A stretch of DNA of 64,000 bases. Origin: Mesostigma viride. Lineage: Eukaryota > Streptophyta > Mesostigmatophyceae > Mesostigmatales > Mesostigmataceae. The notes under the pieces are model-generated. The model made no database searches and had not been told where the DNA came from. It saw only the letters and a list, made by a program, of their open reading frames with translations. Made by a program: the position numbers and the translations under genes. Below, piece by piece: positions 54,501-64,000 of this stretch. The stretch is from the NCBI GenBank assembly GCA_009746045.1, contig RPFO01000392.1, forward strand, positions 792,463-856,462, given 5' to 3'. Numbering within the stretch: position 1 is the stretch's first letter; the number at the start of each line of letters is the position of its first letter.

Positions 54501-57500
54501 TCACCACCTGCGGGTGTAGTACTTGGGGTCCTGCCACTTCATTGCCTCGTCCACGTCAAGGTGTAGGTACTGGCAGATGCGCATCACCTGCTCCTCCAGC
54601 AGCGGCTTGGGGACGGGGGCCAGAAGCGGTGTGCCCGGCTCGGAGCAGGTGAGTGTTTCGAGCATGTCACAGGGCGTCAGAATCTGGTGGCGGAGGGCAA
54701 AAGATAGGATGCATAAGGAACAGCGCAAAATGGAAATCGGAGGGGCAGGTTACAGATACCTCTAAGCAAATATGTGGATCTGGTTGACATGGCTAGATAT
54801 GCCACCGGCCAAGGTCGGAAGTACCCAGCAGGCAAGTTGATAGGAATGCTCCACCCGCAGGGGTCACTCGTGCATGGCGCACAAATATAGGCATGTCCAA
54901 AATATAGGACAAACCAGGCTCCGTACGAATCAAATTGGCATCATGTCAGCCGAGAGTGCGTTCCCTTGCGGACATGCGGGTATGTGTGCGAGTCCATGAA
55001 GTACATGGCCGTTGGGAAGCACATTGCTGGGAAGTTTTGGTCACCGCATGAGGCAGGAAGCAACTCACAAGACGGATTGCTGGGCCATACACTGTTTCAT
55101 GGGAGGAGAAGACTGGCTACCTGTGAGTGGGAGAAAGGACAAAATCATGGCACGGAGAGGCAGCAACAGGCAAAAGAAAACAAACAAGCGCTTGCCATGC
55201 GGAACACGAGTGAGACCAACGAGTGGCTTTTAAAGTTGCTACAAGGCAACAAACCTGGCCTGTGACCTCCCCCCCGGATCATCCCTATGGAGCTTCTGAT
55301 GTGGGTTGCAGCAGTGGCCAGTAGTGACGATGATTGGCATTGTGGCAAGAAACCCAGGATACCAGCTGCGTAACCTCCGATGGCAGTGATGCTGCGTGCA
55401 AAACAAGGACCCTGGTATAAACACAGCCACGACAACAAAAAAAACTTTCACACACGACGTGGCATACGACTTATTACCCTCTCAACTGAAACGATAGTTG
55501 AATACAAGAGCCCTGTCAACTAGTACCCTGTCAACAAGACCGATAGTTAAATATAAGAGACCTAGGACTTGCCAGCTGGACATGTTGAGGGAGCCAGACC
55601 ACGGGCGTCGCCATGCTGTCCCCCTCAGGGTTGCCCGCGTCCACCTCGTCCTCCTCAGGTGGTGCCGTCACTCCTTCATTGGCGTCCGCCGACGGAGAGC
55701 TGCTACTGGCCCTTGTGCTGGCATCCGCTGCCACCTCGCTTCTGGCGTCTTCCACCCCTTGCCCCCCTGTCACCCCTTCTCTTCGCGCGACTGACTCCAG
55801 CACACCCTCCATCTTCTTGCTGGCGTCTCCCGTGCCCGGGGAGGCCCCTGTTACGGCTGCAGCAGAGGCGGACGATGGAGGGGGTTCCTCAGCCGCTTGC
55901 GCCTGCTGCAGCGACGCTCCTTCTTGGTGCTGTTGTGCTTGCTGATGTGGCGGTTTTGCTGGTTGGTGATGCTGTGCTTGCTGTGGTGGTGTCGACGCTT
56001 GCTGTGCTTGCTGCCGGGCGTGCATCGGCTGCGCCTGCGTGAGCCGCGGTTCTCCACTTGCAAGCGGCAGCGGGCTCTGTGCCTCGATCGTCCTCGCGGC
56101 ACGTGCCAGCGCGTCGGCGGAGCTGGTGAGAACGAGAGAGGGGCTGGCGCTCAGCACCATCCGCAGGATGGCCTCGCAACCCTGCAGGGTGTGTGTGGCG
56201 TGGGGACGGGCACACACACAGGTACAAACGTCATGAGATGCATGCATGCCACCGATGCTTGCTTGCCGTACGCCGCATGCAACACACATGCGCATGCAAC
56301 ACGGTTGCTGCATGCGGCATGGTGCGGTAGCGCAGCATGCGAAAACCTACAAATGGTGACAAGGTGGTCAATCAACAAAGGCAAGCGGCTATCAAACGGA
56401 TGCAAATTCTCAGGCCTGACAGCTTCTTGGCACTATGATCAGCTGCACTCCAGTAAACGAGGAAGCATGCCTTGGGCATAAGCAAGGGGAAGGGGGAAGG
56501 GGGAAGGGGGGGTGAGGGGCACTGATGTGGGTCGGGGTTGGGAAGGGTCAAGGGTGTGTGCAGGGTGGCGTGGAGGCCCCAGGGACCTGCAGCTCCACAT
56601 CACAGATCTGCTTGGCCATTTGCTTGACATCAGGTGTCTGGTTTTACATCCCATCGCGGCCATGTAAGGCATGTACAAGCGACAAAATGGGGAAGGTAAG
56701 GGAGGGTGCGATTCATGGACAAATGGAAAAGCTCTCCTATGAACCTGGCAAGCAACCAACCACACTAATCCAATAAACTAGAGAGGCGATTGTCTGGCAA
56801 AGGCCATCACCCACAGGTGGATTGCAAAATGTGGCCCTGACCAGTTTCCAATGAACGTCATGAAACAGTTCACTGCTCAAACACATGACACCATTGAAAT
56901 GGGTTGGCCGAGTGTATAAATAAAGCACTGATAAGCTGCTCAAATTTTTCTTCCATGTGCACACTGCACCCTGGGATACGTCCCTCTTCAGCGCCAGAGA
57001 ATGGTCTGATCCGCATGCATCAAACCCTGGAATATACCAAAATTTGGAACAGAAGGAATCCTCCCCACTGGTCAGCTCACAGATGTGCAACCCCTCCAAC
57101 CCCTCCCCCTCGCTCCGTGGGGTCCCTGGGCCCTTTACTACACCACCACCCGTTGAAACAAGGACACATCCCTGTGGAAACGAATGCAGGACACACCTTC
57201 CACGCTTGCCACCGCGCCAGGCAGCGGTAGGCGTTGTACATCAGGAACACATTGGGGCCAGGGAGCACCTGGGAGTGGGGCCAGCGGTGGGACCCATGAC
57301 GAGGCATGGTGGCAGGGAGTGGGGGATGCCGGGGTGGATAGATGGAAGCCAACATGTTGCCTTGTTGTCAATCGGTGAGCAGAAGGCAGGCAGCTAAGAT
57401 AGAAAATAGGGTTGCTAAAGAGGCTCACCTTTCATGGTGGACTGGTTGTGTTCCAGCTGCAGAGGCATGTTTCCTTCTAGAGACATATACCAACTTGTGC

Positions 57501-60500
57501 ATGGACACGACACTACATAGCCTACGACGATACTAGATGGCGTCGAAAGTATGCATTTTGTTGGCATTGCCTCGCATACATAATTATTAAAAATAAAAAT
57601 AAAAATGAGCAAATCATGAGAAATAGAAATGCAAGCCCGCACGTGCATAACCAATGGTACCAGTCATGGCCTCAAGTAGAAGCTGGCATGTCCCATTAAC
57701 TACTTGATTGGGCATGAACCCGCAGCCAATGCGATGCCCTCCCACCGTACCTCTGTGTCTGATGGGGGCCAGGGGGGGCATGGGGGGCATGGGGGGCATG
57801 GGGGGCATGGGGGGCATGGGGGGCATGGGGGGCATGGGGGCATGGGGGGCATGGGGGGCATGGGGGGCATGGGGGGCATGGGGGGCATGGGGGGCATGGG
57901 GGGCATGGGGGGCATGGGTGGCATGGGGGGCATGGGGGGCATGGGGGGGTTGTGTCTGACCTGCGGGGGGCATCTAAGCAGCGCTTCGTTTAGAGCGGGA
58001 TCCAGCATACACGGCAGCCGCATCCGGACGGAAGAAAGCCGGATCCAGACGGCCGAAAAAAGTGCCCGGCGCGGTTCGTGCCAGACGGCTGGCCCTACTA
58101 GGTGCCGGTGCGGCGAATACTGCAGTAATAGGAGGTTAGTAACTAATTTTATCAAAAAAGTTGTAGTAGCAGCAACTGGCCGGCGTTCGCCGGCCACCCA
58201 ACATATGAATGTGTTTCCGGCGCGGCGCCGCCTGTGGTAAAAAACGTACCCGAAGCGCTGCATCTAAGCGCGGAAGGAAAGGAAAGGGTAAACCCTCTGG
58301 ACATCCGCATGCCTCTTCCATTTCTTACGCTCGGACAAACAAAAAAATGATTACTTGTGAAAGGAACAAGTATCCAATTACAAGCACAAGAAGATGTTAA
58401 GTAAAAGTTGTTAAATATCCTCGCAAATAGTATACTTTTATCACCCCAAAAGGCCACCATGGCCACTTCTACGAAATGAAAGCAGATGCCATAAGGCTTC
58501 GCCCTCATCTGAGCACGGCCAATCATCAATAGCACAAGCCCTCATCTGCGCACAATCACAGCCTGGCAAGAGGGAGGAGCAGCCCAAGCGCTCCGTCAGT
58601 CATGCATTTGCTGCTATCGATGAGACAACCAGGGCAGGCCCGCTACTGTGGGCCATGCGCTAGAGGGGCGGCCACTATGTGCGATGCATTCGAGGCAGTA
58701 GTCACTCTGTGCCATGCATTAGAGGGGCGGTCCTATGTGCCATGCGTTAGAGGGGCAGTCCTATGTGCCATGCATTAGAGGGGCAGTCCTATGTGCCATG
58801 CGCTAGAGGGTCAGTCCTATGTGCCATGCGCTAGAGGGGCAGTCCTATGTGCCATGCGTTAGAGGGGCAGTCCTATGTGCCATGCGTGCCATGCGTTAGA
58901 GGGGCAGTCCTATGTGCCATGCGTTAGAGGGGCAGTCCTATGTGCCATGCGTTAGAGGGGCAGTCCTATGTGCCATGCGTTAGAGGGTCAGTCCTATGTG
59001 CCATGCGTTAGAGGGGCAGTCCTATGAGCCATGCGCTAGAGGGGCAGTCCTATGTGCCATGCGTTAGAGGGGCAGTCCTATGTGCCATGCGTGCCATGCG
59101 TTAGAGGGGCAGTCCTATGTGCCATGCGTTAGAGGGGCAGTCCTATGTGCCATGCGTTAGAGGGGCAGTCCTATGTGCCATGCGTTAGAGGGGCAGTCCT
59201 ATGTGCCATGCGTTAGAGGGGCAGTCCTATGAGCCATGCGTTAGAGGGGCAGTCCTATGAGCCATGCGTTAGAGGGGCAGTCCTATGTGCCATGCGTTAG
59301 AGGGGCAGTCCTATGTGCCATGCGTTAGAGGGGCAGTCCTATGAGCCATGCGTTAGAGGGGCAGTCCTATGTGCCATGCGTTAGAGGGGCAGTCCTATGT
59401 GCCATGCGTTAGAGGGGCAGTCCTATGAGCCATGCGTTAGAGGGGCAGTCCTATGTGCCATGCGTTAGAGGGGCAGTCCTATGTGCCATGCGTTAGAGGG
59501 GCAGTCCTATGAGCCATGCGTTAGAGGGGCAGTCCTATGAGCCATGCGTTAGAGGGGCAGTCCTATGTGCCATGCGTTAGAGGGGCAGTCCTATGAGCCA
59601 TGCGTTAGAGGGGCAGTCCTATGTGCCATGCGTTAGAGGGGCAGTCCTATGTGCCATGCGTTAGAGGGGCAGTCCTATGAGCCATGCGTTAGAGGGGCAG
59701 TCCTATGTGCCATGCGTTTGAGGGGCAGTCCTATGCGCCATGCCTTTGAGGGGCGGTTACCGTGGCCAGAGACGTCAGCGGCAGCGTGGCCACATTGGCG
59801 TAAAACCAGTAGCGTTGCTGTATCAGGTTGCTGTAGGTGTGTGAGCCATGAAATGCAACAGGCGGCACGCAACAAGAGATCCGGCGGGGGCGGGCATGTA
59901 AATGAGTTTCGTTCCATGGCGCATGCGCTTTATAAGCAAAGCAGGCAAGCAACACTCTTCACTTCAAGAGAGCAGCGCACGCGCACACTTTAGACACACC
60001 TCAACTGGAAACCTAGGCTGTCGTTATTTTCAATTAAGTAAGGAAGGCATGGAAAAACTTGGTCGCAATATGAGATGCAGCATAATTCCATCGCCTGCAC
60101 GTCAAAGGATAAGCTTTGACCGTATGTGTTCAGCCAGTTATGTGCTTCCAAAGCTGTCCATGTAGCCCATGTAGCCTATTTAACTCTTCAACTTATCATG
60201 CGGAGTAAAGAACCCTCCCTTGACCAGCACGTGGCCGCACCCCCTGTCCAGATCTACGCACAACTGGCCATAGCCAGCAGGTCTGGAAAATGCTCACAAA
60301 GGGCAGACACTAGCAAACGCACCTCGCGGCCAGGTGGCGCAGTCTCCTCCGCACCAGCTTGGGGTCCAGCCTGCTCACGGCCAGCAAGGTAGTGCCAGGT
60401 GGCAGGGGGTAAGGGCAAGGTAGAAAGGTGGGCAGGGCGCACACAGGAGCTGACAGCAAGAGGGGTGCACAGCCATGCATGACAGCCGTCACTAGGGCTC

Positions 60501-62482
60501 AAACTGGACGTGTGCATCACATTGGATGTGTGCATCAGACTGGACGTGTGCATCAGAGAGGCCCATGGTCCCAGCATGGGCACCTGACAACCCGCACCAT
60601 CCCGCACTGCCTGTGTTTCGCACAACCGGACGTGCTACACATCCATGCCAACAAGCGCATGCCGTTGGAAGTGCATGGAACCGACCGACTTCTGGGCACA
60701 TTGCCGCAGGTCATCCGACATGGGGGCAAACAGCCAGCCCACGGTTTCTACTGCCTTCTGCATCAAAACAGGCAGTCGCCGCTAATGCGAGTGGCGAACA
60801 GGGCACCCACTGCTTTTTATGTGGAAACGAGGCGCCGTTGCATGGACTAAGGCGCCTCTTTGCAAGGGATTCACACTGGCTGATGCACTCTTGCTGCAGG
60901 CTGGTCATGTTGGCTCAGACTTGCGTAGCCTGCACCATTTTCCTTGGCACATGTTGCCCTGCTTCCCTGCCCACCACAGAGCGAGGCACCACCTCTTACA
61001 AACAGCGATTGGTGGTATTCTCAGGCTACGAGCCACACTGCATGCAGCCCTGCGGCTGTCTCGCATCAGCTGCCTCCGCAGCCCCAGGCTGATGGCAACA
61101 CAACCCGTAAGGGCACGGCCTCCTATATCCCCCCTCTTAAAAGCCAACTATTATGAGACAAGAAAGATACAAGAGAAAGTGGTACAGCCCTATTCCAAAA
61201 TAACCGATTTACATGACAGGTAGCATGCTCCCGAAAGAGCTCGCCAAACTAAACTTCTTCACAAGCACGATGCACATGATGTTCACGGAGCCGCGGCCGG
61301 GCTCACCCTGAAGGGTAGATGAGCTCTATTTCCGGCGCGTTGCGTGGCACGGAGCGCAGCATGACCTCCGCAGGGTGCTGCCGCGACAGCAGCCGCTTGA
61401 GCAGCCTGTTGTCGACCCGCCGCAGCCATGGCACAAGCAGGAGGCACATGAGCAAGTATGAACATGGAAAGGTACTTTGAATGTATATGAACTAGTGTGA
61501 ACGTAAGCAACGAGCAATCAACTTAACAATGTGCGAATAAAGTGAGCATGCAAATACGAAAAAATGGAGCAAGCGGTAAGCCAGCCTAATGCCGGGTAGG
61601 AAATGAGTGCATGGGTTAGCCTCTCAAGTCTCACACCCGCTCAGGAAGGGAGCACAAAGGCAGTGGCCTTAGGGGGCCAGCGATGCCAAGGGCTGCTCTG
61701 AGAAGACCACAAAAACTGGTCGGCGACTACTGATGGTGTTTGGCAATGTATGCGAGGTGGCAGTATGCAGGAGCACATGTACCCGCCCCCCCCTCCATCC
61801 CTCACATCCACGCCACACCCCACACATTTCCCACACAGTGCACTCACTACGTGCCAGCCAGTGTTTGGCCATCCCATCTACCAAGGTGGTACTGCCACCT
61901 CTAGCAAATATTCCAGCATGGCGTCAGGGAGCCTGTAAAGGACAGATTGCGACTGGGATGTTGCTATGCCTAGCGCATCCTCTCGCGATCTCCCCTATGT
62001 CAAGAGTATAGACACAAGTGCTGCCCTATCTTGTGTTCTAGAGGCATGAAAAGACTTGGCGCGCTTATGCAACAAATCCAAGATGAAAGAAGGGAGCATG
62101 CAGTGCGTGGGACATCAAGTTGCCTGGAAAGAACAAGGGATGCAACGCCAAGCAAAGGAGCCACTGCAGCAGCGAGTTGCCTCTGTTACATGCCAACGTA
62201 CATGTGCAGCCGGTACTTCCACGTGCCCTCCGCGGCCGCCTGCAGCTCCTCCCATTCGGAGGAAGCCTTAGCCTGCAACACTTCGGTAAGTGCCTTCCCT
62301 TTCTCCCGCAAGTCACGCACGGCGGCAACGTGCCTTATTATTCCCATAAAAGAGATGTCAGGGGCAGGCCTGCCTATCTCATCCGCCGTTGTCGGAGTCA
62401 TAGCGTGGAAACACCACCGCCGTGACGAGCCTCCCATGGGAAACGCAATAATGCGAGCGCGCAGCAGCGAGTGTATCGGCAT
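54501..62482 (-). CDS. Mitochondrial K+/H+ exchange-related family protein
   Basis: Eight exons, read downward: 62482-62202, 61405-61307, 60370-60323, 59830-59761, 57268-57197, 56637-56587, 56181 to about 55582, 54683-54501. They give about 467 residues with matching phases. The N-terminus RIIAFPMGGSSRRWCFHA resembles the start of Pfam Mit_KHE1 proteins (polar residues before a paired Arg). Next come WEELQAAAEGTWKYRLHM, then LDPKLVRRRLRHLAA, a family landmark. Two hydrophobic segments (YANVATLPLTSLAT, VLPGPNVFLMYNAYRCLARW) form the membrane hairpin. Members act in the mitochondrial inner membrane and affect K+/H+ balance. Exon 7 carries an unusual Gln/Ala/His-rich insertion of about 130 residues. 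The donor of exon 7 is uncertain (55582 chosen for phase), and the acceptor of exon 2 could lie elsewhere. Confidence 0.82.
57771..57950. repeat. 9-bp GGGGGGCAT array, about 20 copies, intronic
   Basis: Near-perfect nonamers with one shortened and one variant unit, in the intron between exons 4 and 5 of the K+/H+ exchange-related gene. The Met-Gly-Gly frames over it are artefacts. Confidence 0.95.
57980..58259. mobile_element. 280-bp MITE-like element with 10-bp target duplication
   Basis: Ends AGCGCTTCG and CGAAGCGCT are inverted repeats, and GCATCTAAGC is directly repeated on both flanks (57970-57979 and 58260-58269). Because GC is shared, this can also be read as an 8-bp duplication with 11-bp arms. 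The interior is GC-rich without a frame. Long duplications of this size are typical of Mutator-like elements. It is intronic. Confidence 0.7.
58655..59750. repeat. 28-bp minisatellite, about 38 copies, intronic
   Basis: Units of 28 bases containing GGGGCAGTCCTATGTGCC and ATGCGTTAG. Variants include TGTGCC versus TGAGCC, GCGTTAG versus GCGCTAG, and two 9-base extra GTGCCATGC insertions. It ends 11 bases before the exon ending at 59761 on the minus strand. Confidence 0.95.
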
Positions 62483-63399
62483 GATGACGCGCCCTTATCG
62501 CTAACAATCGTTACAGCGCTAAACACGAGGCATGCCAGCTGAAGTACTCGAGGCCAACGTGCACTTTCTAAATTCGATTATTCATCCTAGACTCAGACGT
62601 CGTCACGCTCGCCATGAACACGCGTGATGCCCACAGAGGCCCACAGAGAGCACGACTGGCCATAATTGCTGACAAAACGGGGTCATTTTGTCTTCACGCA
62701 GACGGTAGGGCCACTGACAACCCCAAGCTTCTGTGGTTTTCCACTGATATGCACGTGTGCGTCAACGAACTGGCAGCACGGGTATTGACCAAAATTACAC
62801 TGTTACCGTGCAAGATAACAATTAACTCGGTCCTTGCGGTTGAAGGAGCATTTTTAAATGGTAGCCTTAGCGCATGCAGGCTGCTACAGGAAATATACAT
62901 AGCAGGTGCAGCGTAATTATGTGCCTACCGCGCGCGCACCTTTCCGCGTGTGCAATTGCAAGTGCTACACGCCCAGTCAGTAATTTTGCCTCAAGTCCAC
63001 AACGCACGCAGCAGCTCCATTGAGTCCATTCCTCACCACAAGTATTTGCCAGTGGCAAGGACTACTAATTACCAAAACTTCTGCCATCCGCAACAGACAC
63101 CCATAATTGTCTCCTACTCCGCAAGAAGCTACTTGTTCAATTAATTAATAGGTTGCTACTAGATGCTGACCGAGTGCCTCCCCGGTTGCCGGAGGGGGAC
63201 TTTACACAGGTGCAGTAGACAGTGCTCCCCTTTCCAGGCAGCTGTTTGTCACGGATCGAAGGCGACGTCAGATTAAATTTACGATCGTCCCATGAGCTTT
63301 CCCTTTTCCCTGGTCGCCATTAGACCTCGAATAATTAAGTCTTGGCGAGCTATCCGGCTAGATTGCCTTCCCACCCGTTGTTTGCACTTGTAGGCAGCA
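62483..63399. promoter_or_regulatory. Divergent intergenic region at the right
   Basis: About 0.9 kb between the starts of the minus-strand K+/H+ exchange-related gene and the plus-strand gene at 63400. It contains AT-rich patches (TTCAATTAATTAATAGG near 63137) but no clear promoter motif. Confidence 0.4.
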
Positions 63400-64000
63400 A
63401 TGAGTCTTGCCCAGCAGACCACAGCGTTGCATACCGGCCGAATTATGGCTGCTTGCCACGCCGCTCCCGCCACATCGCATTGCGCCCCTAGGAGCCAATG
63501 GTGGGGAAAGTCTGTGTCTGCCAGGGGCGCCGTAAGAGTAGTTTCGCCCCTACCGGGACGTGGAGATCTCGTCGTGCGCAACGTTGGCTGGGTAATTATC
63601 CGCCTTGATGTGCATTCACAATGTCGAAATTGGGTTGTTGCCATCATGCATAGATAAACACGGGCCCCATACGCAGCCGCAATAATTTGCCCTTATTAGC
63701 AGCTATCGGCACTGAAAAGAAGAGTTTCAATGCGCGTGCATCCGTGCAGGATCCAGAAGGCATCCTGGCTGCTCCAAAGGCCGGGCATATTGCCAGGAGG
63801 ATGATGATGAAGAACGACGACCTTAGAAAGCAGGCCGAAGCCGAAGCCGATCGCTTAATGGAGATCAAGGCCAAGGAGCGCGAGGAGAGGAGAGCGGTGG
63901 GTGCTACTTATCTCGTTGGTCCATTATTGTGATTACGCGTTGGCGGAGCTTTCCGATCATTTTTGCTCATTTGTAGGCTTTTGCCAGGCCATCTACCTGT
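63400..64000 (+). CDS. Unrecognised, probably plastid-targeted protein, 5' part
   Basis: Exon 1 starts MSLAQQTTALHTGRIMAACH, with an Ala/Ser/His/Arg-rich, acid-poor leader typical of transit peptides. The strong donor GTAAGA at 63532 keeps phase 0 (exon 63400-63531); a second possible donor is at 63592. Exon 2 probably begins at 63750 after GTGCAG and reads DPEGILAAPKAGHIARRMMM followed by a charged helix (LRKQAEAEADRLMEIKAKER) to a GTGGGT donor at about 63897. The gene continues beyond the window. I do not recognise the family. Confidence 0.55.

Noticed and set aside
55569-56481. Plus-strand frames rich in Cys, Leu and Pro
   Set aside because: Antisense to exon 7 of the K+/H+ exchange-related gene.
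58655-59750. CRISPR-like array
   Set aside because: Units are contiguous 28-base tandem copies without unique spacers, and the locus is a eukaryotic intron.

Overview
This is a window of nuclear DNA from a eukaryote with spliced genes, most likely a green alga or a close relative. The genes are split by GT-AG introns, and three of them look like plant or plastid-type proteins: a plastid-targeted SecE, a plastid-type FHA protein, and a protein fusing PPR repeats to a CBS domain pair. A DUF1664 protein of the plant type is also present. I cannot name the species. All exon models below were built by eye from splice sites, reading phase and remembered family motifs, and none was checked against transcripts.

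Layout, left to right. 1-3431 is spacer with a 26-bp minisatellite. 3432-4972 (+) is a four-exon FHA-domain gene with a plastid-type transit peptide. 5640-14480 is a nest of mobile DNA: a LINE reverse transcriptase gene is split by a 5.7-kb inverted-repeat element (6157-11857), which itself carries a SINE-like copy, a 184-bp tandem repeat and a 1.6-kb CCCT array. Truncated LINE 3' ends follow in the opposite orientation. 14968-23127 (-) is a nine-exon PPR-CBS gene. 23128-30742 is spacer with further LINE and SINE pieces, including a long reverse transcriptase fragment at 27114-28064.

30743-39075 (-) is a ten-exon DUF1664 membrane and coiled-coil protein gene, divergent from the four-exon bystin gene at 39826-44717 (+). 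46438-46974 (-) is a single-exon plastid SecE gene, divergent from a five-exon OFA-type major facilitator transporter gene at 48116-53544 (+). 54501-62482 (-) is an eight-exon gene of the mitochondrial K+/H+ exchange-related family. It is divergent from a gene at 63400 (+) that runs off the right edge.

The genes do not form one pathway; they are housekeeping functions such as ribosome assembly, plastid protein insertion, organelle RNA biology, mitochondrial ion balance and transport. The strongest non-genic theme is repeat biology. Nearly every long intron carries its own unrelated minisatellite or microsatellite. Several LINE and SINE-like families also share a 3' hairpin (CTCC...GGAG) followed by an AT-rich tail.
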